A stretch of DNA of 64,000 bases from Zasmidium citrigriseum (lineage: Eukaryota > Ascomycota > Dothideomycetes > Mycosphaerellales > Mycosphaerellaceae): the NCBI GenBank assembly GCA_002786025.1, contig NHNW01000048.1, forward strand, positions 186,001-250,000. The letters run 5' to 3'. Both the position numbers and the translations under genes were made by a program. Each line of letters starts with the position of its first letter. Position 1 is the stretch's first letter. The notes below the pieces were generated by a model. It was given only the letters and a program-made list of their open reading frames with translations, searched no databases and was not told the origin of the DNA. Below are positions 43,930 to 53,305 of the stretch, in pieces.

Positions 43930-45290
43930 ACTCCGAATCCGTCCTAGATACTATCTTAGTCCTACTAGCCTCTAGACTACCGTCTAGACCTACGACTTCT
44001 TACGTATATACGTATCCTCTACCCTACGATTATAATCCTTATTCTACTCCCTTAGACTAACCTAACTAGCCTCGGTAGTAAGCCTCTAACTTATCTTAAA
44101 TACCGTATCCCTTAGAGCAATTACCTAACGCCTAGCGACTTACTAGCTAGTATTAGTCTTACGGAAAGCGTAAGGAATAACTAGATAGCTATCGCGAACT
44201 ATCGCTAGACGACTAGTTAGAGCGATCGTAGTTCCTATATATATATCCGTAGGTACGAACTTATCGCTATTATACGTAAACTTAAACGTCTTAGACGCTA
44301 GGAGGTTCTAGATAGTAATAGTATCGAGGACACGGCTATACGACTATATAGCCTTAGCTAGACTCGCTATAGATACGCGGTTAGCCTTAGCCGTCTAACT
44401 ATATATACTCTATCGTTTAGGCTAGCGCTCGCGTAGGCTTATCGAATACCCGATACGCTAATTATCGCCGCTAGACGTCTCGGCGGCCTTCGTACCTCGA
44501 CTAGACTTAGTCTCTCTCGCTCTAGATTTCTTAAGGACTAGTCTCTTATTAGCTAGAGAGTAGCTATTATACTTACTATCGATTAGATAGTTCGTATATA
44601 CCCTATCGAATAGGAACGACTTTAGACTCTTAGAATCTATAACTAGGTCGGTCTCTTTATTATTAGACGAGAAGTCGCTATTAAATACGAACTCCTACTA
44701 CCCGAGAATAGCGTTCGTAAAGTACTTCCTTATACGCTAGTATCTCTTAAATAGACCCTCCTCGTCGTTATAATTATTATATACTAGTAGGCACTCTAAC
44801 GCCCTACGTATAAAACTCGCTATAACGTAACCTAGAACTCTAGTATTAGAGTATAGCCTTAGAACTATCCTCTCGTTACTAATAAACCGCCGTATACGCT
44901 TAGCGTACTTAGGCTAGTCGACTAGATCTAGACGCTAGTCGTCTTTAGTCTATTTTATAATAGACCTAAACTACGAAAAGACCTTACTATACTTCTAAGT
45001 AGACTAGATAAACCGACCGAAATAGATAACTAGACTATTATACTAGTTTATAAACATATTCTATATCTAGGTATATAAGTTATTATAATATAGTAGGACT
45101 GTAGCCCGACCGAACTAGTTATCCTAGAGCTAGTCTATACGCCGCTTATACGACACCTAAGGTCTAGAGAAGGTATCTAGCTTCTTACCCTAACTATCTA
45201 GCTTCTAGCTAGGTTAAAGCTCGCGACTATTTCCGCTAGGGTATAAAGAAGACGCTATACTTTAGTCTAACGGTTTAAGGATCTTCTACG
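43930..45290 (-). pseudogene. RIP-inactivated gene of unknown function, paralogue 2
   Basis: Minus-strand frame open through about 430 codons apart from TAG/TAA stops of RIP type. It matches paralogue 1 in order and spacing and also carries a Lys/Arg-rich stretch after the FLFDR block. No catalytic motif is recognised. Together with its flanking repeat it forms the second of two tandem modules filling the right half of the element. Boundaries are approximate. Confidence 0.5.
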
Positions 45291-45329
45291 AAACAATTAG
45301 CGCCTATTATATAGAGAGTACTATCTAAG

Positions 45330-45745
45330 ATATATACTAAAGAGTAATATTAGAGAGTAAGTATCGACTCGAGTTAGTCGTTAATATAGGCGCGCTTATA
45401 GCGTCTATAGCGAGTATAGCTAGTTCGAGTCGAGTTAGTCGTCGAAACTAGCGGGCAGCTCTAGGTAGTAAGTATTAATACGGAGGAAGAGATTAAAGTA
45501 TCGGAATAAGTATAGGAAGGTAGATAGCTAGTAAGAGAAAAGGAGGTAGGTAGTAGTAGTATTATTAATAGAAGAAAGAGTCTAGACAAGATTAGTCCTT
45601 TTAAGAGGCGTCTAACTACGATATACGTAGTCTAGTATATACGACAACCTTATATAACGCCCGAATAAGGTATTCGTAGCTACTAGATAAGGTTAGATAC
45701 TTCCGAATTAGGTAGTCCCCTAGTATATACGAGCTTCTAACGACT
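45330..45745. repeat. Internal direct repeat, copy 2
   Basis: Matches 42475-42870, again with two CGAGTCGAGTTAGTCG motifs about 70 bp apart. Confidence 0.8.
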
Positions 45746-46424
45746 CTTAGACCTAGCTTTAGTCGACTCCCTTCCGTTAATACCTAGGCCTAGTATATAG
45801 AAGCTCTAGGAATAATTGTAGTATAAGTAAGGTACTATTAGCTCTAGCTCTACGTCTAACTCTAACTCGATACCTATATAATCCCTAAGCTAGGCTATCT
45901 ATTAGACCTAGCTTCCCTAATACTAGACCCTCTCGACCCGAGTTTTAGACGCCTAGACCTATACTAAAGTATAGTTTACTATAAGACTAGGGTAGACGAG
46001 AGTATAGATAAAGTATATAGATACCCTACTCTATATATAGAGAGCTATCGATTCCTAGACTAGCCTAGTCCTAGGCTACTCGATAAACTACTTCTCCTTC
46101 CCCTATACCCTAGCTACCTATAGTCTAAGAGTATAGAAATACCCTAGAATATACCTAATCGAGATACTAGGAGTACTAGAACCTAGTTAGAGTACTATAG
46201 TCCCTAGTCCTACGTTTAAGAAGCCCTCCTCCTCTAGACTAGCTAGACCCCTAGCTATTTAATAAACTCTTATTTTCCTAGTCCTATACCCTACCTACTA
46301 TAAATCTAATACCTTAGTCGTTATCCCTAAGTATTATACTACCTTATTATATATATTTCATCGAAAAAGAGATGTGGTTAAAAACCGGCCTTAGAATTAT
46401 CTCCCAGACTGTCGACTAGGCCCT

Positions 46425-46489
46425 CAGACTGCCTGCGGCAACTTTCCTAATCGGGCATAGTCAAAAAAAGTTGCCAAGCAGGAAGTCTG
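46425..46489. repeat. Right subterminal hairpin
   Basis: Arms 46425-46445 and 46467-46489 are inverted copies (CAGACT-CCTGC-GGCAACTTT pattern) around a 21-nt loop; the outer arm overlaps the terminal repeat. Confidence 0.8.
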
Positions 46490-46503
46490 TGCACCTGAGG
46501 CTA
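46485..46503 (-). repeat. Terminal inverted repeat, right
   Basis: Reverse complement reads TAGCCTCAGGTGCACAGAC, pairing with 34438-34456. Confidence 0.85.
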
Positions 46504-46512
46504 GCCGCCTGC
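46504..46512. repeat. Target-site duplication, right copy (GCCGCCTGC)
   Basis: Identical to 34429-34437. Confidence 0.85.
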
Positions 46513-46973
46513 ATCACATGTCAGGGCTCATCCATCAACATTCACTTGTCGTCAAATTTCAAAGGATGGCAAGCTCGACAGCTGAGGTCAGCCAGCGGCG
46601 TGGATTCAGAATGAACGACATTCGTCGTGCCGCCCCCAAAGGCAGGCATCAACCAGTCGCTTCCCTAGGTATCACTGGAAGCTACCCGGCGGCTTCTTTC
46701 CTTCCTCAGGTTCTTTCCAGACATGATGAAGAGACACATGGCAAGAGCCATCCAGATGGCTCCAGAACCTCGCTTTCCCATCGAATAGCACCGCTCAGTA
46801 ATTTCGTCTTCGTCTTCTTTCCGGTTGAAAGCAGCACTCGGCGGAACGCTGAGCTACTTCACTCACCATACGACGGCACACACAGCAAATACATCAAGCG
46901 GGCGTCTCTCAGCCTCTGGACGACCCTTCATCGGCAGTTCCCTTCGCCACACCGTCCCAATTGCATCATCGCC
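46513..46973. other. Region between transposon and first ubiquitin-like gene
   Basis: A long reading frame runs through it in phase with the next gene, but it precedes that gene's aligned start and looks like 5' leader. Confidence 0.5.
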
Positions 46974-47676
46974 ATGTCTGCCAACATCACGATCTCGCTT
47001 CCACTCGAAACCATCGCGTCCTTGCAAGCCTATACTGGAGGTCCCGTGTCACATACCACTGCCAATCAAGTCACTCAAGCCGCTACTCAAGCAGCCAAAG
47101 CTCTGCCCGTCAACTTCACGGTGAAGGATGGTGACTCTGCTCAGCCATCTCGAACCCTGCTCTCCAACGGGACTCCAGAGTCCGGATCGATGACCACCCC
47201 AACCTTAGGTGACTCCAACAGCGCCAGTCAAAAGCACAAGCGCCAGAGGCGTAAGGCTGAGAGCGATAACGAATATGAAGTCGAAGCGGACGTCCTGGAA
47301 ACCAAGTCTGACATCAAAGTGGCACGCCTGATGTGGCAACCGCCGCCATCCCACCTTTACTACATCGACAACTCATCTGCTGAGTCCAGATCTGCAATTC
47401 ATATTCACGTCAAGAGTTTGGACGGCCAGGCGTTCGAGATTCGTATGCTCCCGTCATGGACCATCGCCGACATGAAGCAGATCCTGTCGGAGATGACTGT
47501 GTGAACTCCAGACCAGCAGCGGCTGCACTATGCTACGAAGCAGCTTGAAGACTCCCGCAAAATCGCTGATGTAAGTTAAAGTAATCGAGGATTCGCGTGG
47601 CTTGCTGACCACAACTCAGTGCGGGATGAAAACCCAGGCCACTGTTTATCTCGTCCCTCGCCTTCGGGGCTCTTAG
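46974..47676 (+). pseudogene. Ubiquitin-like protein gene 1, interrupted by in-frame TGA
   Basis: Starts at gccATGt (46974), the family N terminus ITISLPLETIASLQA. After a basic/acidic linker comes a ubiquitin-like domain: IHIHVKSLDGQAFEIRMLPSWTIADMKQIL, then TGA at 47502, then in the same frame TPDQQRLHYATKQLEDSRKIAD. A 49-nt intron (47571-47619, GTAAGT...CAG) leads to CGMKTQATVYLVPRLRGS and a stop. The likeness to ubiquitin (PDQQRL, KQLED, LRLRG) is plain. One stop is the only visible defect, so it is a recent pseudogene or, less likely, is read through. It ends in Gly-Ser, not Gly-Gly. Confidence 0.7.
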
Positions 47677-48062
47677 ACGAGATTTGAACTGGTATTCAGC
47701 GCACGGCCAAGCAAGTGTGAGATCTTGACTCTCTCGGATTTTGACGCATGGAACGAAATAGATTCACGAAACAGAATAGCATTTGACCGGCTTGCTGCGA
47801 ATGGCAATGCAAACGCTAATCCATTGTCTTCTATTCTCCTAGCTAGAGAAAGCAGACTGGAAGATGACGATGCATCTCGCACAAGCTCCATTCGCTACTT
47901 CCTGGTGTCAAAAGGTGACGGAGGCAGTGATGTCACCTCGACCTTTCCTACAAAAGCTCGTATTTACTGAGCGATTCCTTTTCTCAAAAGACGAAACCTC
48001 TCGCACTACACAGGATATCAGTTACACCACGCCCACAATTGCTCCCTCAGTGAGTCCTCAGC
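47677..48062. other. Intergenic region within the ubiquitin-like cluster
   Basis: No gene seen. Confidence 0.5.
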
Positions 48063-49122
48063 ATGTCAACCACCATCTCAATATCACTGCCTTGCGAAGT
48101 GATCGCCGCTCTCCAGACCAACAAGTCTGGACGCTTGCGATCAGCCACGATTGACCACGTCGCTCCCGCAATCATCCAAGCCGTAAACGATCTTCCGGTC
48201 ATCTTCATCAAGAAAGAGAACAACCCGCGAGTATCGACACAAAGTCAGCCCGTTGTCGTCAAGCTCGAGCCGGATGCCGCAACCGAATCCAGGCGGAATA
48301 CTGGAACGCGCAGCGTTATCCCTCGGAAGCGCTCGTAGAATGAGGACGAGGACCAGGTCGAGCATGCAACTGCGACGAAGAGAAAATCGCCAGCTCTTCA
48401 GGAGACTTCATCCAGAGACAGACGTCTTCTCCCCGATCCTGATGAACCGGTCTTCATCATCTATGTCAAGCCGTGCCATCATCGCGAATTGAAGTTCTCA
48501 GTGAAAGCTTCGACCAAGGTGGCAGAGCTCAAGCAGATGATTACAAGTGTAAGGCGATACTTCACCGTTGATAAGCAGCTTTTGATTGCAAAGGGCGCAA
48601 AGCCGCTGCACGACAACCATACTCTGGCAGAGGTAAGTGATTATGCGGTAGATGTTGAGATGATGCTGATCCAGAGAGAAAGGACAATATCAAGGAGTAC
48701 GACACCGTTCATCTCTTCCTCCCTGAAGTACACCCTACGGACATGCCGAAGGCCTCGCCTGTCAAACCTTGCAACAGGCTTATTTTCGTCAAGCACGCTC
48801 TGGCAGAGAAAGTCATGCCATTTGACGTCCAACTTCCCGGTACGACCGTCCGACACTTGAAAGATTTGATCTATTTCCGAAGCGGCACTCCTCAAAAGCG
48901 GCAACAATTGAGCGTTCGCGGAGTAGTCTTGTCGCCAGATGATGATCAATCGGAACGAAAGGGACGCACTATGAATCTGCCGCGGACGCTGGCATCTGTG
49001 AGTGACATATACTCCATTTGCGATGACTTGAACTAACCAGCTCCCAATAGTATGGGATCAAAGACCGCGAACTCGTAAATCTGACCACCCAGAACGGAGA
49101 AGAACAAGACAAGAGGCAGTGA
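48063..49122 (+). pseudogene. Ubiquitin-like protein gene 2, two domains, interrupted by in-frame TAG
   Basis: Three exons (48063-48632, 48695-48997, 49051-49122) with introns of 62 and 53 nt. It begins with the family N terminus ISISLPCEVIAALQ. A TAG at 48336 breaks the linker; the same frame then carries ubiquitin-like domain 1 (VFIIYVKPCHHRELKFSV...QLLIAKGAKPLHDNHTLAE) and, after intron 1, EYDTVHLFLPE followed directly by domain 2 (RLIFVKHALAEKVMPFDVQLPG...NLPRTLAS | YGIKDRELVNLTT). Both introns sit at the position used in the other copies. The end (GEEQDKRQ) lacks a glycine tail. Either a pseudogene or two shorter proteins. Confidence 0.6.
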
Positions 49123-49314
49123 GACAGGCATGCAGCCTTTTCCTCTGCCCCCGTGCACTTTTTCGCATGCGCGATTCCAGAAGCCAATCATCATTCCTTC
49201 CAAGTGAATGTTCGCAAGCTGCAGCCTAATCCATGACTATTTACATCCGCTCGACCTCCTCTCTCACCTCGTTCCATAGGAAGTAACTCTTCGATCTTCC
49301 ACATTCGTTACGAC

Positions 49315-49840
49315 ATGCCTCCGAAAGCCAAATCCAGCGCCGTTCGTAAAGCGACGACCAAGTCTGCAAGCACCGACCGAACCAACCGCATCATCAAGAA
49401 CCAGTCCACCCGGCCTCGAGCAGGTACCACCAACAAAGCTTCTTGTTCCCAACCGGCTCGCAATCGCTTCTTTACTCGCTCCATGGCAGCAGCCAACTAC
49501 ATCCAAATAGGCGATGATCCCGTGGTCCAAGTCTTCCTAAAACTTCTGACAGGACGTACCGCCACTTTCGCGGTGTCACTCTCTGCGACCGTGGCTCAAT
49601 TCAGAGAACTTGTACAACGCAAAGAGGGCATACCAATCGATCAGCAACGAATCATTCTTTACGGCAAAACGCTGGGCAGCCAACCCGATGATGACGAAGA
49701 ATCAGGGGAGAGCCGTACTCTCGCTTCGGTAAATTCAATGTATGCTTCATACTCCTCTACTATTACTGATGATATCTCTTTAGTACGGTGTCCACAAGGA
49801 GGCGACGCTACACTTGGTGCTCCGTCTCAAGGGATCTTGA
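49315..49840 (+). CDS. Ubiquitin-like protein gene 3 (intact)
   Basis: Two exons (49315-49728, 49784-49840) with a 55-nt intron (GTAAAT...TAG); 156 residues. The first 60 residues are strongly basic and Ser/Thr/Ala-rich (MPPKAKSSAVRKATTKSAS), unlike the other copies, and could direct nuclear or nucleic-acid binding. The ubiquitin-like domain follows: VFLKLLTGRTATFAVSLSAT, EGIPIDQQRIILYGKTLG, an acidic insert (QPDDDEESGES), then RTLAS | YGVHKEATLHLVLRLKGS. It is the copy closest to ubiquitin, with the hydrophobic-patch and tail strands conserved, but it ends Lys-Gly-Ser. Without a further processing step it could not be conjugated through Gly-Gly. Confidence 0.78.
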
Positions 49841-50050
49841 GCCAGTGGACAGAGATGAGTGTCGTCGAGAGCACTCCCTCTGTCTTGGACAGAAGGAAAG
49901 ATTCCACTACATTCGCCAAAGATCCTCTATTGAACGGAGCGTTTGACTGATTCTGGTAGTAAATGGACTCGGGATACAACAGATGGCTTCTTCCCTCCCT
50001 CACTCCACCAAACCTCACTTTGTTGACCACCTCATCGCCTGTCACACTAT

Positions 50051-50696
50051 CTACAACTTCGCCTTCTTTCCAGTGTTCTCCACCTCGGACTTCACAACCT
50101 CAGCATGGGTCTTGAAAAAGCTGCCCAAGTTCGTGAAGTCACCAAGACTTCGCATAGCCTCGACTGCAGCCATCTTCGTCGAGTTGCTGTGGGAGATATA
50201 GTACGACTTGTCATCCTCGACCCACGCATAGGAGTCGGCAAAAGCGACTCCACCAGCGCTACGAGTCTTCCTCATCATCTTGGAATTGGTCGTCGAGTAC
50301 GACGCTCCAGAGAGAGCTGTGTCGGCCTCGCAGCAGACTGAGTCGCGACTGACAATCTCTCAGTCAGGTAAAACACTCCTCCCAGTCTTTCGATCGATGT
50401 ACTTACATATTCCCGCAGGTCACAATGTTGCAGTCATTGGCCACAGTTCCCTGGATCGAAAAGACGTTTCCGTTGAAAGTGACTCCCATGCCTGAGCCGG
50501 TGTAGTAGAAGTCTGAGCTGGAGTAGAGGACGGTGCCACCCTTAGAAACGGAGCAACAGGTGTTCTCGGCCAGGTTAGTGCATGCGATGGCGAAGTTGTT
50601 GCAGCCTTCGTCGGTGTAGAAGCGAGCGTCGGTCTCGGTTTGGGCGAGAGCGAGGGGGAGGAGGAGGAGGGACAGAGCGGCGATAAATGAAGGCAT
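50051..50696 (-). CDS. Secreted cysteine-containing protein (candidate effector)
   Basis: Two exons (50407-50696, 50051-50348) with a 58-nt intron (GTAAGT, branch CTGAC, CAG) that keeps frame; 195 residues. A signal peptide MPSFIAALSLLLLPLALA is followed by a domain with eight cysteines, including two adjacent pairs (ENTCCSV and DSVCCEA), a pattern expected to form disulfides. The last 90 residues are Ser/Lys-rich without cysteine. Without the intron the frame stops at once after CGNM, so splicing is needed. No known family recognised; small secreted proteins of this sort are often wall-associated or effector-like. Confidence 0.72.
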
Positions 50697-51753
50697 CTTG
50701 GGAAGAGTTGGTATGAAGATTGTCTGCTTGATGAGTCGAGGCTGGTGATGCTAGCAGGAGAGAATGGGAGAGTTTGCTGTGAATTTATAGCCATTGACTG
50801 CCGACTTCACATTCACCGTGTACTGACAGTACTGGGCATCTACGATCGATCATCGCCTCTATACCCGGTCAAGCAAGCCGTTCAAGGTGACTTGGTGTTC
50901 TCAAGCGCCTGGGAGAATGCACGCTTCAATCGAAGTGAGTAGCTCAGAGAGCTATCACCAACCCCTCAAGCGCTCTTCTAAACCGGCCTGAGTTCAGACG
51001 ATGCCATACCATCGAGCCAAGGCGGTGGGATTTCCAGGCTAAACCTCAGAATGTTCCCGATCCGGGAAACGCGAGAAAGGCACCATGTCCTGTTGAAGCT
51101 TATGAGCTGATGCTTGATTAGAACCCTATGTGAAGGATTCAAATGAATGTTAGTTAAGGTTCATACTAATACCAGTCAGAACCTTGTAAGATCCGGAGGA
51201 GGTTACAACATGGCCTGCACGTGCGCTGATCATCTTGAGACAACTGTTGGCTCCTTCCTTATGCGGACTTCTGGACTAGTGTATCCGGCTTGGTGACGTG
51301 TAAGTCTGTCCCGTGCATACTTTAGCCTAAAGCAAACAACGTCAGGCCGTCCAGCTAAATACAGCCTCGTCGAAGTAACAAGGGTCGTCTGAAGCGGACT
51401 ATGGCCAATCGTTCGATCACTCGTTTGAAAAGCCACAGGCTTAATCTTCATGGTGAGTACAAGTCGCCTTAGCAAGGGATATAGTTCAAGCTAGCTGACA
51501 CCAGAAGTGTAACTTGCTCTAGATGTCAGGCCTCCAACGCGACCATGCACTGCTCCGCACCAACTCCACGCCACCTTCACAACAGGAAAGCAGGAACCAC
51601 CTCACGCTATCGTTCTCTAGCTGAACGACAATCGCAGTCGGAGGCAAGACCGAGCCATGACGTGGTACGCTACTCTCTTGAGCTCGAAAGTCGAGCAAAA
51701 TCGAATGCCGCGATCGTTGGAATTTCATCTCTCCGGACAACAGCATCTTCACG
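50697..51753. other. Divergent intergenic region
   Basis: About 1 kb between the secreted-protein and WD40-like starts. No supported gene. Confidence 0.5.
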
Positions 51754-53049
51754 ATGGGAGACGCAATGCCGACTGTGGACCCAGATCCACTGCCAACGGA
51801 GTGGAGCTACACCTTGTTGAGCAACTTCTCTCAAAATGGAGTTCCAGCACGATGGGCTCATGGATCGCCGCAGACCTGGGGAGATGAGCAAAGAGCAGTC
51901 TTCATCGATAAAGACGCAACAAGTCTTTCGGTCAGCCGGGATGAACGCTTCGTAGCCGTGGCTTGCGGACAGAATGCGGAAATTTTGGAAACCCGACTCG
52001 ATTCCACACGGCGATTGTCCATTGGAACCGGGCCGGAAGACTGGAACGTTTGCCACATTGAATGGTTTGCCCATTATAAGTCCCATCAGAACCTCAATCA
52101 TCTTCTTGTGCATCGAGGGAGTCCAGTTCCTGCTCTACCTGGGGGCAAGAGAGACGCAATCGTTCAGATCTACTCGTTGGACGAAGAGAATTGGAGGATG
52201 GCACCGGTGCCAGGCCTGAACTTCCCATGTATTCGATGGACAGGTAGTAATCAGATGATGGTGGATTCCAAAGGTCAGAAGCTTCTGCTGCTTTCCCGTT
52301 CATCCACAGATTTAGCCAACTCCTCCTCTGGAAAAGTGGTTGTACGATCCTTGTCCAATTCATCGAATGTCTCGATCCTTCCTGTCGAATCCAAGGACGC
52401 AAAATGGCTTGGCTTCAGTCTTGACTCTTCGGCAATTGGAATTGTAACTTCCGAAGGCAGAATCCATATCTTCGACGCTGAATCTGGACAGCTGAAGTCC
52501 ATAACCTACCAGCTCGAAGCCCAAATCAATGCTGCTGCATTCTCTCCAGACGGTAGCAAGATCGCTGCGACATGTTCAAGCACCGAAGCTTCAGTCCAAG
52601 CATTCTCAACTCTTGACGGGAGCCGCCTCCTGAGCATTCCCTTCCAACAGATGACAAGGAGCCTGGCGTGGTCTCCTGATGGAAACACACTCGCATACGG
52701 AGCTCAAGGTGGACATCTCCAACTCTTCGACTTTGATCTGGGAATACCGGTACAGACGTGGCATCTGGAATATCCTGGAGTTCGGCCGTCTCCACTCGAT
52801 GAGCCGAGTGATCTACACTTCGTCGATGATGGCCGCAAGCTGTTCTTCAGCACTGGAATGGAGGGCGGAGTGGAGATTTATGATTTGACGAAGAACGTGA
52901 AGTTGAGGTTCGAGCCGAGTGCCGGCAGTGATTTCATTCAAGGCAAGAAGCGAAGCTCGGTCGTTTGGTCGTCGAGGGATCAGACTGCAATCGTGCTGGA
53001 TGGAGATGGATATCTTCGGTTCTGGGAATGTAGAGAGGCGATTGCCTGA
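51754..53049 (+). CDS. WD40-repeat-like beta-propeller protein
   Basis: A 431-residue single-exon protein with repeated strand units of WD40 type: INAAAFSPDGSKIAATCSS, TRSLAWSPDGNTLAYGAQGGHLQLFDF, KWLGFSLDSSAIGIVTSEGRIHIFD, and the last RSSVVWSSRDQTAIVLDGDGYLRFWECRE. At least five to seven blades fit the length. Such propellers are protein-binding platforms; no other domain is present, so its partner and role are unknown. The ATG at 51754 was taken because the first blade-like strands begin about 60 residues later. Confidence 0.8.
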   Translation: MGDAMPTVDPDPLPTEWSYTLLSNFSQNGVPARWAHGSPQTWGDEQRAVFIDKDATSLSVSRDERFVAVACGQNAEILETRLDSTRRLSIGTGPEDWNVCHIEWFAHYKSHQNLNHLLVHRGSPVPALPGGKRDAIVQIYSLDEENWRMAPVPGLNFPCIRWTGSNQMMVDSKGQKLLLLSRSSTDLANSSSGKVVVRSLSNSSNVSILPVESKDAKWLGFSLDSSAIGIVTSEGRIHIFDAESGQLKSITYQLEAQINAAAFSPDGSKIAATCSSTEASVQAFSTLDGSRLLSIPFQQMTRSLAWSPDGNTLAYGAQGGHLQLFDFDLGIPVQTWHLEYPGVRPSPLDEPSDLHFVDDGRKLFFSTGMEGGVEIYDLTKNVKLRFEPSAGSDFIQGKKRSSVVWSSRDQTAIVLDGDGYLRFWECREAIA

Positions 53050-53305
53050 GTCGTCTAGGTCGTAACCGTCGCATGAGACATTTGCTTGGTGTGGGCATGC
53101 TCTCGCGTCTTCGATATTCGTGGCCGATCGGAGAAGGTTGGGTTCCAGTCAATCTTCATGTGAAAGCGGAAGCGTGTGAATGTTCGGGAATTCTCGGTGC
53201 TTGCCGAACTTCCCTGCCTCTCTCCCTCGCTCCTTCCTCAACCTTCTCAAGTCAACTTCACACTTCCCACATCACAAAACACACAACCCAGACACAAACA
53301 ACAAC

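Larger units (their letters stand above)
34438..46503 (+). mobile_element. RIP-saturated 12-kb DNA transposon with helicase and DUF6589-like region (Academ-H-like)
   Basis: Both ends are visible: 19-bp terminal inverted repeats starting TAGCCTCAG (16/19 matching) inside a perfect 9-bp direct duplication, plus a hairpin next to each repeat. From about 34,520 to 46,350 the DNA has almost no CpA or TpG, much TpA, and normal CpG, the mark of heavy RIP. No ATG-initiated reading frame of useful length survives. Reading through RIP-type stops reveals a plus-strand 6.4-kb frame (helicase plus DUF6589-like) and two minus-strand paralogues. Helicase-encoding Academ transposons have, as I recall, been reported in fungi; assignment to them is inference. 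No reverse transcriptase, tyrosine recombinase or LTR was seen. Confidence 0.85.

Noticed and set aside
34520..46350. LTR or LINE retrotransposon
   Set aside because: No long terminal repeats, reverse-transcriptase motif or integrase reading was found; the 400-bp repeats are internal and in the same half.
34520..46350. Centromere or AT-rich isochore
   Set aside because: The depletion is of CpA/TpG only, frames remain legible, and both ends are sharp transposon ends.
34429..46512. Starship-type giant element
   Set aside because: No tyrosine-recombinase captain reading was found and the ends are symmetric inverted repeats with a 9-bp duplication.
46518..46973. N-terminal extension of ubiquitin-like gene 1
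   Set aside because: The frame is open but the family N terminus (ITISLPLE) aligns at 46974, and the upstream part starts at the transposon edge.
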